Under the pieces are notes generated by a model. That model was not told where the DNA came from and searched no databases. It saw only the letters and a list, made by a program, of their open reading frames with translations. From Liolophura sinensis (taxonomy: Eukaryota; Mollusca; Polyplacophora; Chitonida; Chitonidae), in contig NW_027018054.1 in assembly GCF_032854445.1 (NCBI RefSeq), positions 36,041 through 100,040 on the forward strand: a stretch of 64,000 bases of DNA, written 5' to 3'. Each line of letters begins with the position of its first letter. Position 1 is the first letter of the stretch. This document shows positions 40,828 through 49,919 of this stretch, piece after piece. Both the position numbers and the translations under genes were made by a program.

Positions 40828-41104
40828 AGAAGCAGGGAAAGGGGGCTGGTAGCCTCTATTTGCCATGGGGAGGGCGTTCTGGAGGAAGCAGGGAAAGTTG
40901 GCTGGGAGCCTCTATTTGTTCTGGGTAGGATGATCCAGAACCCTATTGTGTATACTACTACACCTATTGCGTATACTGCGAAATGGGGGCTTGGAGCCTC
41001 TATTTGCCGTGGGGAGTGCGTTATGGAGGAAGCAGGGAAAGCGGGTTGGGAGCTTCTATTTGTTCTGGGGAGGGTGGTCCAGAACCCCTATTGTGTATAC
41101 TACT
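40828..41104 (-). repeat. Copy B right terminal inverted repeat, expanded
   Basis: Four units of the CAAATAGAGGCTCC / GCTTTCCCTGCTTCCTCC / ccctcccc pattern, and an internal repeat of the terminal agtagtatacacaatagg string. About twice the length of the left end. Confidence 0.85.
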
Positions 41105-41129
41105 GGCGGTAAACAATAATCATTCATTC

Positions 41130-41335
41130 ATTCGTTCCTTGTGTGAACAACATCAGTTAACCGAGGGGACTATGTTCAATGTATGAACAACAACACTAAC
41201 AGACTGGGGGCGCTGTTACCTTGTGTGAACAATCACATCACCTAACCGAGGGCGCTATGTAGCTTGTGTGAACGACCACACCAGTTAACCCGGAACTCTG
41301 TGTACATTTTGTGAACATGCACATGAGCTGATTTT
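41130..41335 (+). repeat. Degenerate tandem repeat, about 55-60 bp
   Basis: Four units built on ttgtgtgaac-a-ca-cagttaaccgagggcgctatgt, starting about 25 bp outside copy B. Confidence 0.8.
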
Positions 41336-41339
41336 TCCA

Positions 41340-41965
41340 TCTCAGAAGAGAAAGAGAAAAACAATATTTCCACCTAACTTTGTAAGTCATCAAAAAAACG
41401 TCTCATAAACTTTAATCTAAATACGTTTCTTTTACTTCAGATGACCGAAAAGTTTACCTTCCCACCCCCCATTACCAAGCCTGTTCACAGTTACACCAAA
41501 AGCAACCGAGTGGGCTCATCCACCCCAAACAAATCGGACAGAAGGGTATTCGTTTTGCCCATATTACCTTTGGACCTTTTATGGTGAATGTCCTCTTTTA
41601 AAGACTTTGGCAAAATATTTCATTTTTTTTCAATTTGCAGCAAGGTGACTGCACTCAAAACTCCCTCTCAACCAAAACGCCTGAAAAGAACAAATCTCAC
41701 ATTTCGTTCTTGATAAAACGAAAAATATGGATCACATCCCTCCAACTTATTACTAACAGGTACAGAAATTGTACTTTTGAATAAAATTAGTTTTACTCGT
41801 TTCCTTGAAAAAATGCCTCACCTGTGGGATTATTTTTCATCTAGTTTCCGGGCGCCCTTTAATGAATCGTCAAACTTGAAAATGCCTTTGATTTCAGTCA
41901 AAAGCTGCAAATCGTGTTGAAATGATTGTGGTGGGTGATGTGGGGGCAAATGGTTGAAGGTGTTT
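41340..41965. other. No recognisable gene
   Basis: AT-rich, no ORF above chance, no repeat seen. Confidence 0.4.
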
Positions 41966-41967
41966 CT

Positions 41968-42120
41968 GTAGCTCAATGACCCAGGAACGATCGCTGTGAG
42001 ATCAAGTCATGCTCAGGCAAGCATCATCTCGTCGCACCTGGGAAGGTTTTCCAGCAACCTGGGGATGGTCGTGGGCTTCCCTCCGGGGTCTGCCCGGTTT
42101 CTTCCAATCATAAATAAATC
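41968..42120 (+). repeat. SINE fragment
   Basis: tgtagctcaatgaccc head and 'gggaaggttttccagcaacc', 'ggatggtcgtgggcttcc' body, a diverged relative of 42362-42626, ending in aaataaatc. Confidence 0.65.
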
Positions 42121-42247
42121 AATTCATCCCCGCTCAGATTAGAGACATTGTTCACTCTCTCGCCCTTGTACGTGTGTGTGTTGGGGGGGAGGTGGGGGGG
42201 GGGGGCTTGATGACAATAAGCGATGGAGGACGCTTTTGTGATCGTTT

Positions 42248-42350
42248 CCAGAGGTGATTGGGCAAGCGCCGCCTGTGCTGATGGGCAACAGGATGGAGTG
42301 TTTGTCTTGTGCGCTATACAGACAAAGATAGACATGGAATAGTGTCATTC
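42248..42350 (+). repeat. Dispersed repeat, copy 1
   Basis: 'gattgggcaagcgccg', 'gggcaacaggatggagtgt', 'aaagatagacatggaa' parallel 46205-46310 in the same order. Confidence 0.65.
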
Positions 42351-42361
42351 ATTTCTTCAGA

Positions 42362-42626
42362 GGGGCCTCCGTGGCTCAGTCGGTTAGCGCGCTAGCGCAG
42401 CGTGGTGACCCAGAAGCCTCTCACCAATGCGGTCGCTGTGAGTTCAAGACCAGCTCATGCTGGCTTCCTCTCCGGCCGTACGTGGGAAGGTCTGCCAGCA
42501 ACCTGCGGATGGTCGTGGGTTTTCCCCGGGCTGTGCCCGGTTTCCACCCACCATAATGCTGGCCGACGTCGTATAAGTGAAATATTCTTGAGTACGGCGT
42601 AAAACACCAATCAAAAAAAAAAAAAA
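42362..42626 (+). repeat. Full-length tRNA-derived SINE with target duplication
   Basis: A-box-like tggctcagtcggttagcg, B-box-like gagttcaagacc, body with 'cgtgggaaggtctgcc', tail 'gtgaaatattcttgagtacgg' and a poly(A) run. Flanked by the 11-mer atttcttcaga at 42351-42361 and 42627-42637, a clear target-site duplication. This is the reference copy for the family in this window. Confidence 0.92.
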
Positions 42627-42929
42627 ATTTCTTCAGATCTGCGACAGTTTACGAAGTCTAGCATTCATTGAAGACCACTTGTCTCCAATAATATGGTGTA
42701 CATACATCTACGTAACTTGTGTGAAAGTTCGTCCATTATTTGTCAAAGTCAATGCTCTCCGGCGGGCGCTCTACCCATAAGACTATCCTCCACAGTTTAA
42801 GTCATACATTCTTAAGTGTGGCGGTAAACAACAATCAAATACAGAAATAAGGCCAAATACAGCCGATTTCTACGGAGTACATTTTTAAGCGTAAAATCAA
42901 TTATTTATATATTTTTTTTTTGAATTTTA

Positions 42930-43045
42930 CCGTGAACTCAAGAGTATTTCACTTATGTGAAGGCGGCCAGCATTATAGTAGGAGGAAACCCACAACTATC
43001 GGTTGATAGAGGGAAGGCCGTTCCACATACGACTGAGAGGAAACC
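42930..43045 (-). repeat. SINE fragment
   Basis: Complement of the tail and body: 'gaactcaagagtatttcact', 'cggccagcattat', 'ggaggaaaccca', 'gactgagaggaaacc'. Confidence 0.75.
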
Positions 43046-43049
43046 AACA

Positions 43050-43515
43050 TGAGCAAATGGACGTGGAAGCGCAAATCATATAAATAAAAAAAATGAATAT
43101 AAATTCATTGAGCAAAATATGGAAAAACGTTGAAATTACCTAGCAAGGTATGGAATTTATTTCTTGCATTGTCTTTTTGGTAGCAGCTAAAGTTAAAACG
43201 TTTTTGAGACGTGGCTTTTTAAAATTAACACAGCTAGGAAGGAAAATTAAGAAAATAATCTTTTATAATGTACATCAGATAATTTTGTTTCTGTTTTCCC
43301 TCTTAAACGAATTTGACAGGTCTTTTTGTATTTTTTTTTCAAAATATAAATGTATATAAATGACAACCAGTCAAGCACTCGCAAGTAATCTCGCTTAACG
43401 TGTCTGTCTCATGAATTTCAATGACTTCTAATTAGAACACTCAACACAATTTCCCAGCTTGCATGTTCACCATTATGCCGTCTGAGGAGGACTCCAATAT
43501 ATATTTAGTATATTT
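43050..43515. other. No recognisable gene
   Basis: AT-rich. A 69-codon basic/hydrophobic ORF at 43150-43359 shows no family features and is probably chance. Confidence 0.4.
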
Positions 43516-43517
43516 AG

Positions 43518-43735
43518 TACCGGAATCCACGAGCCACCAAGACAAGCCAGGCGTACCGAAATCAACCAGTCTAGACATACACTGCGTACAGAAAAACACG
43601 CTGCACCAAGACATGCAAGGTGTGTCGAAACCCACGAGGCACCAAGACAAGCAAAGGGTACCGAAACGCACGAGGCGCCAGGTCATTTGAGGCGTTCTCA
43701 AACCCACGTGGTGCCAAGACATGTAAGACATACGA
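43518..43735 (+). repeat. Degenerate tandem repeat, about 40-45 bp
   Basis: Five or six units based on accaagacaagc-a-g-gtaccgaaa-c-acgagg. Open on both strands, which explains the apparent ORFs. Confidence 0.75.
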
Positions 43736-44484
43736 GACGCATTGCAATCATCTGGCATCCATATTGCGTTGGGTTCAACGGCGTGCCACGACTCCCAGTG
43801 TATCTATACGCCCGTGGCTGTATTACAGCGTCCATACGTGTTGAGTGCAGTAATCTTTGAGCCCTTCTGCAGCTGTATCTTGATCGACAGTGGCCCGGTT
43901 ATAACTGAGGTGTGGATTGTACCTGGAAAACCATTATTCTGGGACGTCTCTAGAGCGTCTGTCTCATTACGCTGGATCACTTACCTTAACACTCTCTCTC
44001 TAGCTCATCAATTAGACGGGCGCCTTTCGTCACAAGTCTTGTCCGTCCTTTCTTCAGTCTTTCAGTACGGTTGTGTTTCTGTCAAAACAAAAAGCCAGCA
44101 AATATATAATATAATTATAAATCTTATAAGTGTCATAAGTCCAATAATAACTACATCTGATAAAAGTGTAGCTGGCAGCTCTACCGTGACTCACCCGATC
44201 TTCTGTTTGGGCATCAAATATTCTTTTTTATCAACGTTTAAAATTATGAATGACTGAATGAATAAACGAACGCCTCATTGGAAAAAGTTTATCCTTATCG
44301 TGTTGAGAACACGTTAACGCCTGGGAACAGTTATCACCCTCGACACGAGAATGATAACAAAAAAAAAATCAGGGAAAGAAGGAAAAAAACAAATATTATT
44401 GAATATTCGAAAACTACAGTACATATAGCTTGTAAAAAATATCTTAATATCGTTAAAAATGTCATATTTTTGCACATCCACCCA

Positions 44485-45310
44485 AGCTACACCCTTACCC
44501 CAGACAGGGTTATGTTACCTACAAGGCGCACCTACGTGTGAGTGGCACTTATTCTGTTCACCGGGCCCACACGGGAGATAACATCCAGCAAAGCTACGAC
44601 CTTACTGCAGACAGAGTCATGTTACCTACCAGGAGGACCTAAGTGCGAGGGGCACTTATTCTGTTCACCTGGTCCAGTCGGGAGATCACATCCAGCCAAG
44701 CTAGGCCCATACTAAAGGCTGAGTTATGTTACCTACCAGGAGGACCTAAGTGTGAGGGGCACTTATTCTGTTCACCTGGTCCAGTCGGGAGATCACATTC
44801 AGCCAAGCTAGGCCCATACTAAAGGCAGAGTTATGTTACCTAGCAGGAGGACCTAAGTGCGAGGGGCACTTATTCTGTTCACCTGGTCCAGTGGGGAGAT
44901 CACATCCAGCCAAGCTAGGCCCATACTAAAGGCAGAGTTATGTTACCTAGCAGGAAGACCTAAGTGTGAGGGGCACTTATTCTGTTCACCTGGTCCAGTC
45001 GGGAGATCACATCCAGCCAAGCTAGGCCCATACTAAAGGCAGAGTTATGTTACCTACCAGGAGGACCTGTGTGAGGGGCACTTATTCTGTTCACCTGGCC
45101 CAGTCGGGAGATCACATCCAGCCAAGCTAGGCCCATACTAAAGGCAGAGTTATGTTACCTAGCAGGAGGACCTAAGTGTGAGGGGCACTTATTCTGTTCA
45201 CCTGGTCCAGTGGGGAGATCACATCCAGCCAAGCTAGGCCCATACTAAAGGCAGAGTTATGTTACCTAACAGGAGGACCTAAGTGTGAGGGGCACTTATG
45301 CTGTTAATCG
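44485..45310 (+). repeat. 107-bp satellite array, about 8 units
   Basis: The string ttatgttacct recurs with ends at 44520, 44627, 44734, 44841, 44948, 45055, 45160 and 45267, a 107-bp period with one 105-bp unit (a 2-base deletion). The first unit is the most diverged; the inner units are nearly identical. Confidence 0.97.
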
Positions 45311-45454
45311 GGGAGAACTCTACTCTAGTTCTAGGAATGTAGTCATACCCATTTTTGCTGATATAAAATATCGTCGTTTTAAATCTTTTCACGTTATCAT
45401 TTGCCAATTTTACTGAATGGTAGACAACCCTACTTTTATGCATCATTTATAACG

Positions 45455-45850
45455 ATAGTCAATAGTAACCATGGCCAGTTGTAAAAATGATTCACAACCA
45501 CTATTAACCACAATTAGTAGTAGCCACAGTGACTAGTAAACATAGTCGGTAGTAACCGCAATCAGTAGTAACCACAGGCAGTAGTAATCATAGTCAGTAA
45601 TAACTGCAATCAGTAGCAACCACAGTGAGTAGTAAGTATTGTCAGTAGCAACCACTGTGAGTAGTAACTATAGTCAATTGTAACCACTATCAGTGGCAAC
45701 CACAGTGAGTATTAACCACAATCAGTAGTAACCACAGTGAATCGTAACCATAGTCAGTGGTCAGTAGCAGGCACAGTGAATAGTAACCATAGTCTGTAGT
45801 AACCACAGTCAGTAGTAACCACAGCCAACAGTTACCATGACTAGTAACCA
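45455..45850 (+). repeat. Short-period minisatellite (agtagtaaccacagtc type)
   Basis: About 25 irregular copies of a 14-18-bp unit such as cagtagtaaccac or catagtcagtagtaac. A small detached patch of the same unit is at 47040-47080. Confidence 0.9.
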
Positions 45851-46204
45851 TCAGGAAGCCTACTAATCATATGTATCAAGACGATCTCCACATTTTCAAT
45901 AGGTGGTACACTTCGTGCAGAGCACAGAGGACGCTTGCACAAAATGATGGTAGGCTGTGATTATAACTACCATGGAGGCACAAGTCAAAACATATGTTGC
46001 CATGATAGACAAAAATCCACCTAGTCAACGATCACTTTATGCAAGAGGCCCTAGGGCGATTCGTACATTTGAAATGTAAGGGGAAGTATTCTCGCCCCCT
46101 TCTCTTCAAGACGAGGAATGCGGCGAGCAATTTTCTCCAGTTTTTTAAATATGTCGACTAGATCCTCGAGTTTCTCTTGCGGGCAATCCGAGCAATCTCT
46201 TTCC

Positions 46205-46310
46205 GGAGGAGATTGGGTAAGTGCCGTCTGCGCACATGGGCAGCAGGATGGAGTGTCCTCTAATGCGCTATAGGCAAAGATATAGATGGAACAGTATCGT
46301 ACATTCCTCC
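46205..46310 (+). repeat. Dispersed repeat, copy 2
   Basis: See 42248-42350: 'gattgggtaagtgccg', 'gggcagcaggatggagtgt', 'aaagatatagatggaa'. Confidence 0.65.
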
Positions 46311-46659
46311 AGATGTACCAAATCAGTATTTAGTGTGTCAGACCCTGTAACAGTATGGTAGATTAAGAGAATTTGGACCAAAGCTATCAGTTTGCTTCAG
46401 CTGAGAATGGTTCGAGGTTACGCTGAATGATCATCTGTCAAATCCATGTAAAAAACACTACATGTAGCTGAAATCTCACCCACATTGTTAACGCCATAGA
46501 TCGGTTCAACTTGGGATAAGTGTGATCCTTGCGTGTGTTATCGTAGACATCAAGACGGAATGCTACCGAGATGTTGCTATTTGACATCGGTTTCATGTCC
46601 AAAATCGGCAATCACTGACATTAAATGCCTGTTTCTTGTGCATATTCCAAATGCAGCAT

Positions 46660-46762
46660 TTTTATTTATTTGTTTATTTATTTGATTGGTGTTTTACGCC
46701 GTACTCAAGAATATTTCACTGATACGACGTCGGCCAGTATTATGGTGGGTGGAAACCGGGTG
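46660..46762 (-). repeat. SINE 3' end
   Basis: (TTTA)n, then 'gattggtgttttacgccgta' and 'acgacgtcggccagtatt', the complement of the 42362-family tail. Confidence 0.85.
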
Positions 46763-46764
46763 AG

Positions 46765-47680
46765 TATTTTAAAGCTGTAAAGGCAGAAATGGCTTTTATT
46801 TTTCACAAACGATGTACGTATACAGGTCAACTTACGCGCAGAGTATATCTATACTCAAGCTCGCATCTGTCGGGAAAAACTCTAAGCATTCACAACAGTC
46901 ATTTTGGAAGTCAAAGCCCACGTCGAGGCCACAGCCGAAGAGTTGAGCTGCACAGGGAAGCCGGGGCTGAAGGGCAGTCGATGTGGCCATAGAGAGGACA
47001 CAGACGTACGAGAACAAATACTTGTGGGAACCCCTGTGAACAGTAACCACAGTGAATCGTCACCATAGTCAGCAGTCAGTATAAACCAAAGACAGGGGCC
47101 GGTATTATTCATTGTTCTGGGTTTGTATCTCGTTGTGATAAGCGACTTTAAATGAAGAACTTCTTCAGTCACTTGTAATAATTGTTTTTCATCCTTTCAA
47201 CTCTTATTATATTATTTCCATTTCGGTGTCTGAAATTGCATTTGAAAACAAAGGTTTAATGTATAGGTTAGGATCTTACAGGTACTGAAAAAATTTTCTC
47301 AAACGACATATAATATTAAATACAAAAGCAAAACAATAACCGTAGCTCCATAAATAGTGTTTAAATATTGTTGTACAAAAACATCTGATATATATAAAAA
47401 AAACAATGATTTCCGCCCAAGTTTTCGAACTCCAGGTAATAGACTGTTAAAAGTACTTACATTTTATCGTCTTTCAGTTGAGCTTCACTTGTGAATGCAA
47501 ACAGCGACTCGAGTGTCGGGCACTCTTAGTTTATAACTAAGGCTTGACCACTATCTGCCACCACTGGAAGGGATGGAAGTGAAATTTCATGTTTAAATTT
47601 CTTTTTGACAGGAGATAAATGACAGATATAGGTATACCTTTGCGTTAGTAATGATTTATAATAAGACTAATGCTTGTCGA
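46765..47680. other. No supported gene
   Basis: A Cys-containing minus-strand ORF at 46832-47050 and an overlapping one at 46882-47172 have no recognised domain. Otherwise AT-rich. Confidence 0.35.
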
Positions 47681-47687
47681 TGCCGTC

Positions 47688-48175
47688 CCGGTCAGTATAA
47701 GTAAATATAAGCGTCAAGTCCGTACAAGGCGTCCCAAGTTGATACTCGGAAGATCCATTACCAAAACAACGTTTAACACTAACTCCCAAAGACAAAGGTA
47801 TGTAAGAAATTATACAAATAAGAAATAAAGCCGGTAACACACAAGAGAGAAGCGGTCATCAGTTTTCAATGATGCCGGGCAGACAAGGAATATTCCAGGC
47901 ATGAATTCCATATCAAAGTTCAAATTCGTAGTCCGTGAATGAGTTCCAGGTCAAATAACAATTAAACAAGTATCTCAGTCGCACTTTAATTGCAGGTGTC
48001 CATAAAGGCATCATGCTGATGTAATGAGCATGGCTACCTTTACGGCCCCTAGCCCCAGGTTAAGCGGTAATAGATAAAGTTTGAAAATGACGAGCGTTAC
48101 AGACCTTAACCGATCAGATTGTGATTCAAAAGTAACGGACGATTATGTCTTTCTCGTTAATATGTAAAGATCTCA
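47688..48175 (-). mobile_element. LINE 3'UTR, inverted
   Basis: Complement of the 3'UTR at 63510-64000: 'aacgtttaacactaactccc', 'aaagccggtaacacacaag', 'gcataatgag…catggctacc', 'gttaatatgtaaagatct'. It ends directly before the start of the next LINE at 48187. Confidence 0.85.
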
Positions 48176-48808
48176 AGATACATAAACCCCCGTGGGGTTT
48201 CCGGGGTGATAAGAATAGGACCTCAGCCATCTAGGCACGCTTGTCGTAAAAGGCGACTAACTTAGAGCTCTCCTGTGTGAGCCTGGTGAATATAATAGGC
48301 TCACATCTTCTCAGTTGTGTGAGACGCAACCGGGAAGCGACCTCTTTGCCGTGCAACCCGTGGTCTCCGAGGACGGGATCCGTGTGGCTGAGGGTGTGTT
48401 GGTCTTGCGAGATCCTCACATCCAACACGCACCTTTGGCCCTTACTTGGAGAGAGACGGGAAGTCGGATAGGCCCGGTCCGATCAATCGGCTTGGTCATG
48501 TCTTGCCTCTACGTGGTCCCAGAGCATCCATAACACCAATCCTTAGAGAATATTTGTTATTTCTGAAATTTTCTTTGCGGGACTACGTTTTGAGGCGGTG
48601 ACTCATGGGTCAATCGAGTAGTATGTGTCTGATGTGTCACCTTATTAGCTTAATGGAGTTTGCTAATTGAGGCCATCTATTCGAGTATACCTCACGTGGA
48701 GCCCCTGGTGCGTTTCCTGACGGGTATCCCCAGGTTCAGGCATCGCCCTTGTTGGCACTCCGTGGTGGGTGGGGAACACGTGGGGTGAATTCTTATTATA
48801 TATTTATT

Positions 48809-49919
48809 ATGTCTACCCTAAGCCTTCCATCAAATGTATCTAATAAATCCATCAGGTCTTCCTCTCAGCAGACTTCGTCGAATGCCGACAAAAAGAGGAA
48901 GTTAGAGGTTTTGTCAGACTGCCTTGATAATGCGCAGGATACATGGCCGGCTGTGATCGTTCTCTCAACAAAGAGTGAACAGAAGCGGGCATCGAAAATC
49001 CAACCATTTATTTTGAAACGACCCTTACAGGGCGCAGCGGGCACACTAAAAAACGTGAAAAAGCTGAGATCCGGAGACATTCTTATATAATGTTTCCGGA
49101 AACAACAATCCAGAAATCTCCTGACTTTAAACAAAATATGCGAAATTCCGGTGTTGACATGCCCTCATAATTCCCTAAATAGCTGTCCCACATCCTAAAA
49201 TTAAATACATGTCTTCTAACTTTCAGCAGTAAATCCCTTCCGTCGTACATCTACATTGGCCCTTATAGGGTTAGTGTAGACTGGTATATTCCTAACCCAA
49301 CGCGGTGTTTCAACTGTCAAAAATCTGGTCACGGAAAGGGCCAGTGTAAAAATAAACTGGTTTGCTTCCTATGCAGTAGTGAAGGTCATGATGGTTTCGA
49401 CTGCAGCAGCACAGTTAAGTGTTGCCATTGCGGTGGAGATCACATGGCCTCCCCTAAAGACTGTCCACTCAAACTTAGTTGACTTGGCCAATTGGAAACG
49501 ACAAACCTAGTTCTACTTCTGTCCAAATTTCGGCTCAACCTGCGCTTAATTCTTGCTCAACTCAGACTACGACAATACAACAAATAACGCCGGTAGGTAG
49601 CACTCTACACACTGATAAACCTGAACCCAATGCCCTTAAAAATAATAATGACAAAACTAAGTTCAAAAATAAAACTCAAAATAATAATAATAATAATAAT
49701 AAACCTAGTGGCCCCACAGAGCGTCCCTCTAAGGCCACTAGGGACCCTGTCCTAACTTTTAATAAGTTTGGATCGTTGGAGGACGTTGGTCCTTCAACAT
49801 CGGATGCGAATGTGATGGATACATCACCCGCACCAGGGAGATCTTTCAGCCGATCTCCATAAAAGGGTCGTCCACAGTCCAAACATAAAGAGAAATCCCC
49901 CATACGCCTTCCTCTATAA
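48809..49919 (+). pseudogene. LINE ORF1 with CCHC knuckles, broken
   Basis: Start MSTLSLPSNVSNKSIRSSSQ (ATG at 48809), with a basic, Ser/Lys-rich N-terminal part. Stop at 49090 and frame changes to 49230. Then NPTRCFNCQKSGHGKGQC, LVCFLCSSEGHDGFDC and KCCHCGGDHMASPKDC, three CCHC-type knuckles typical of LINE gag-like proteins. The C-terminal part (49479-49862) is Asn/Thr/Ser-rich with an eight-Asn run. One stop at 49860 precedes the true end, TAA at 49917-49919, which overlaps the ORF2 ATG by one base. Confidence 0.8.

Larger units (their letters stand above)
29650..41104 (-). mobile_element. Polinton/Maverick-like integrated DNA virus, copy B (inverted)
   Basis: An 11.45-kb element, opposite in orientation to copy A (polymerase on minus). 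Both ends start AGTAGTATA and carry the same iterated repeat as copy A. No matching target duplication: the left flank is acaggg and the right flank ggcggt. It retains the arm missing from A (29.8-32.2 kb) but lacks about 2 kb of polymerase, part of the integrase, the 79-aa gene and pieces of others. Nucleotide similarity to A is high throughout the shared parts. Confidence 0.9.

Noticed and set aside
43441-43844. Several ORFs on both strands around 43.5 kb
   Set aside because: They arise from a 40-45-bp tandem repeat that happens to lack stops.
44485-45310. Considered as a CRISPR-like array
   Set aside because: Units are head-to-tail 107-bp repeats without unique spacers, in a eukaryotic context.
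46832-47172. Overlapping minus-strand ORFs, one with several Cys residues, considered as a secreted-protein exon
   Set aside because: No signal peptide, no family pattern, no convincing splice sites.
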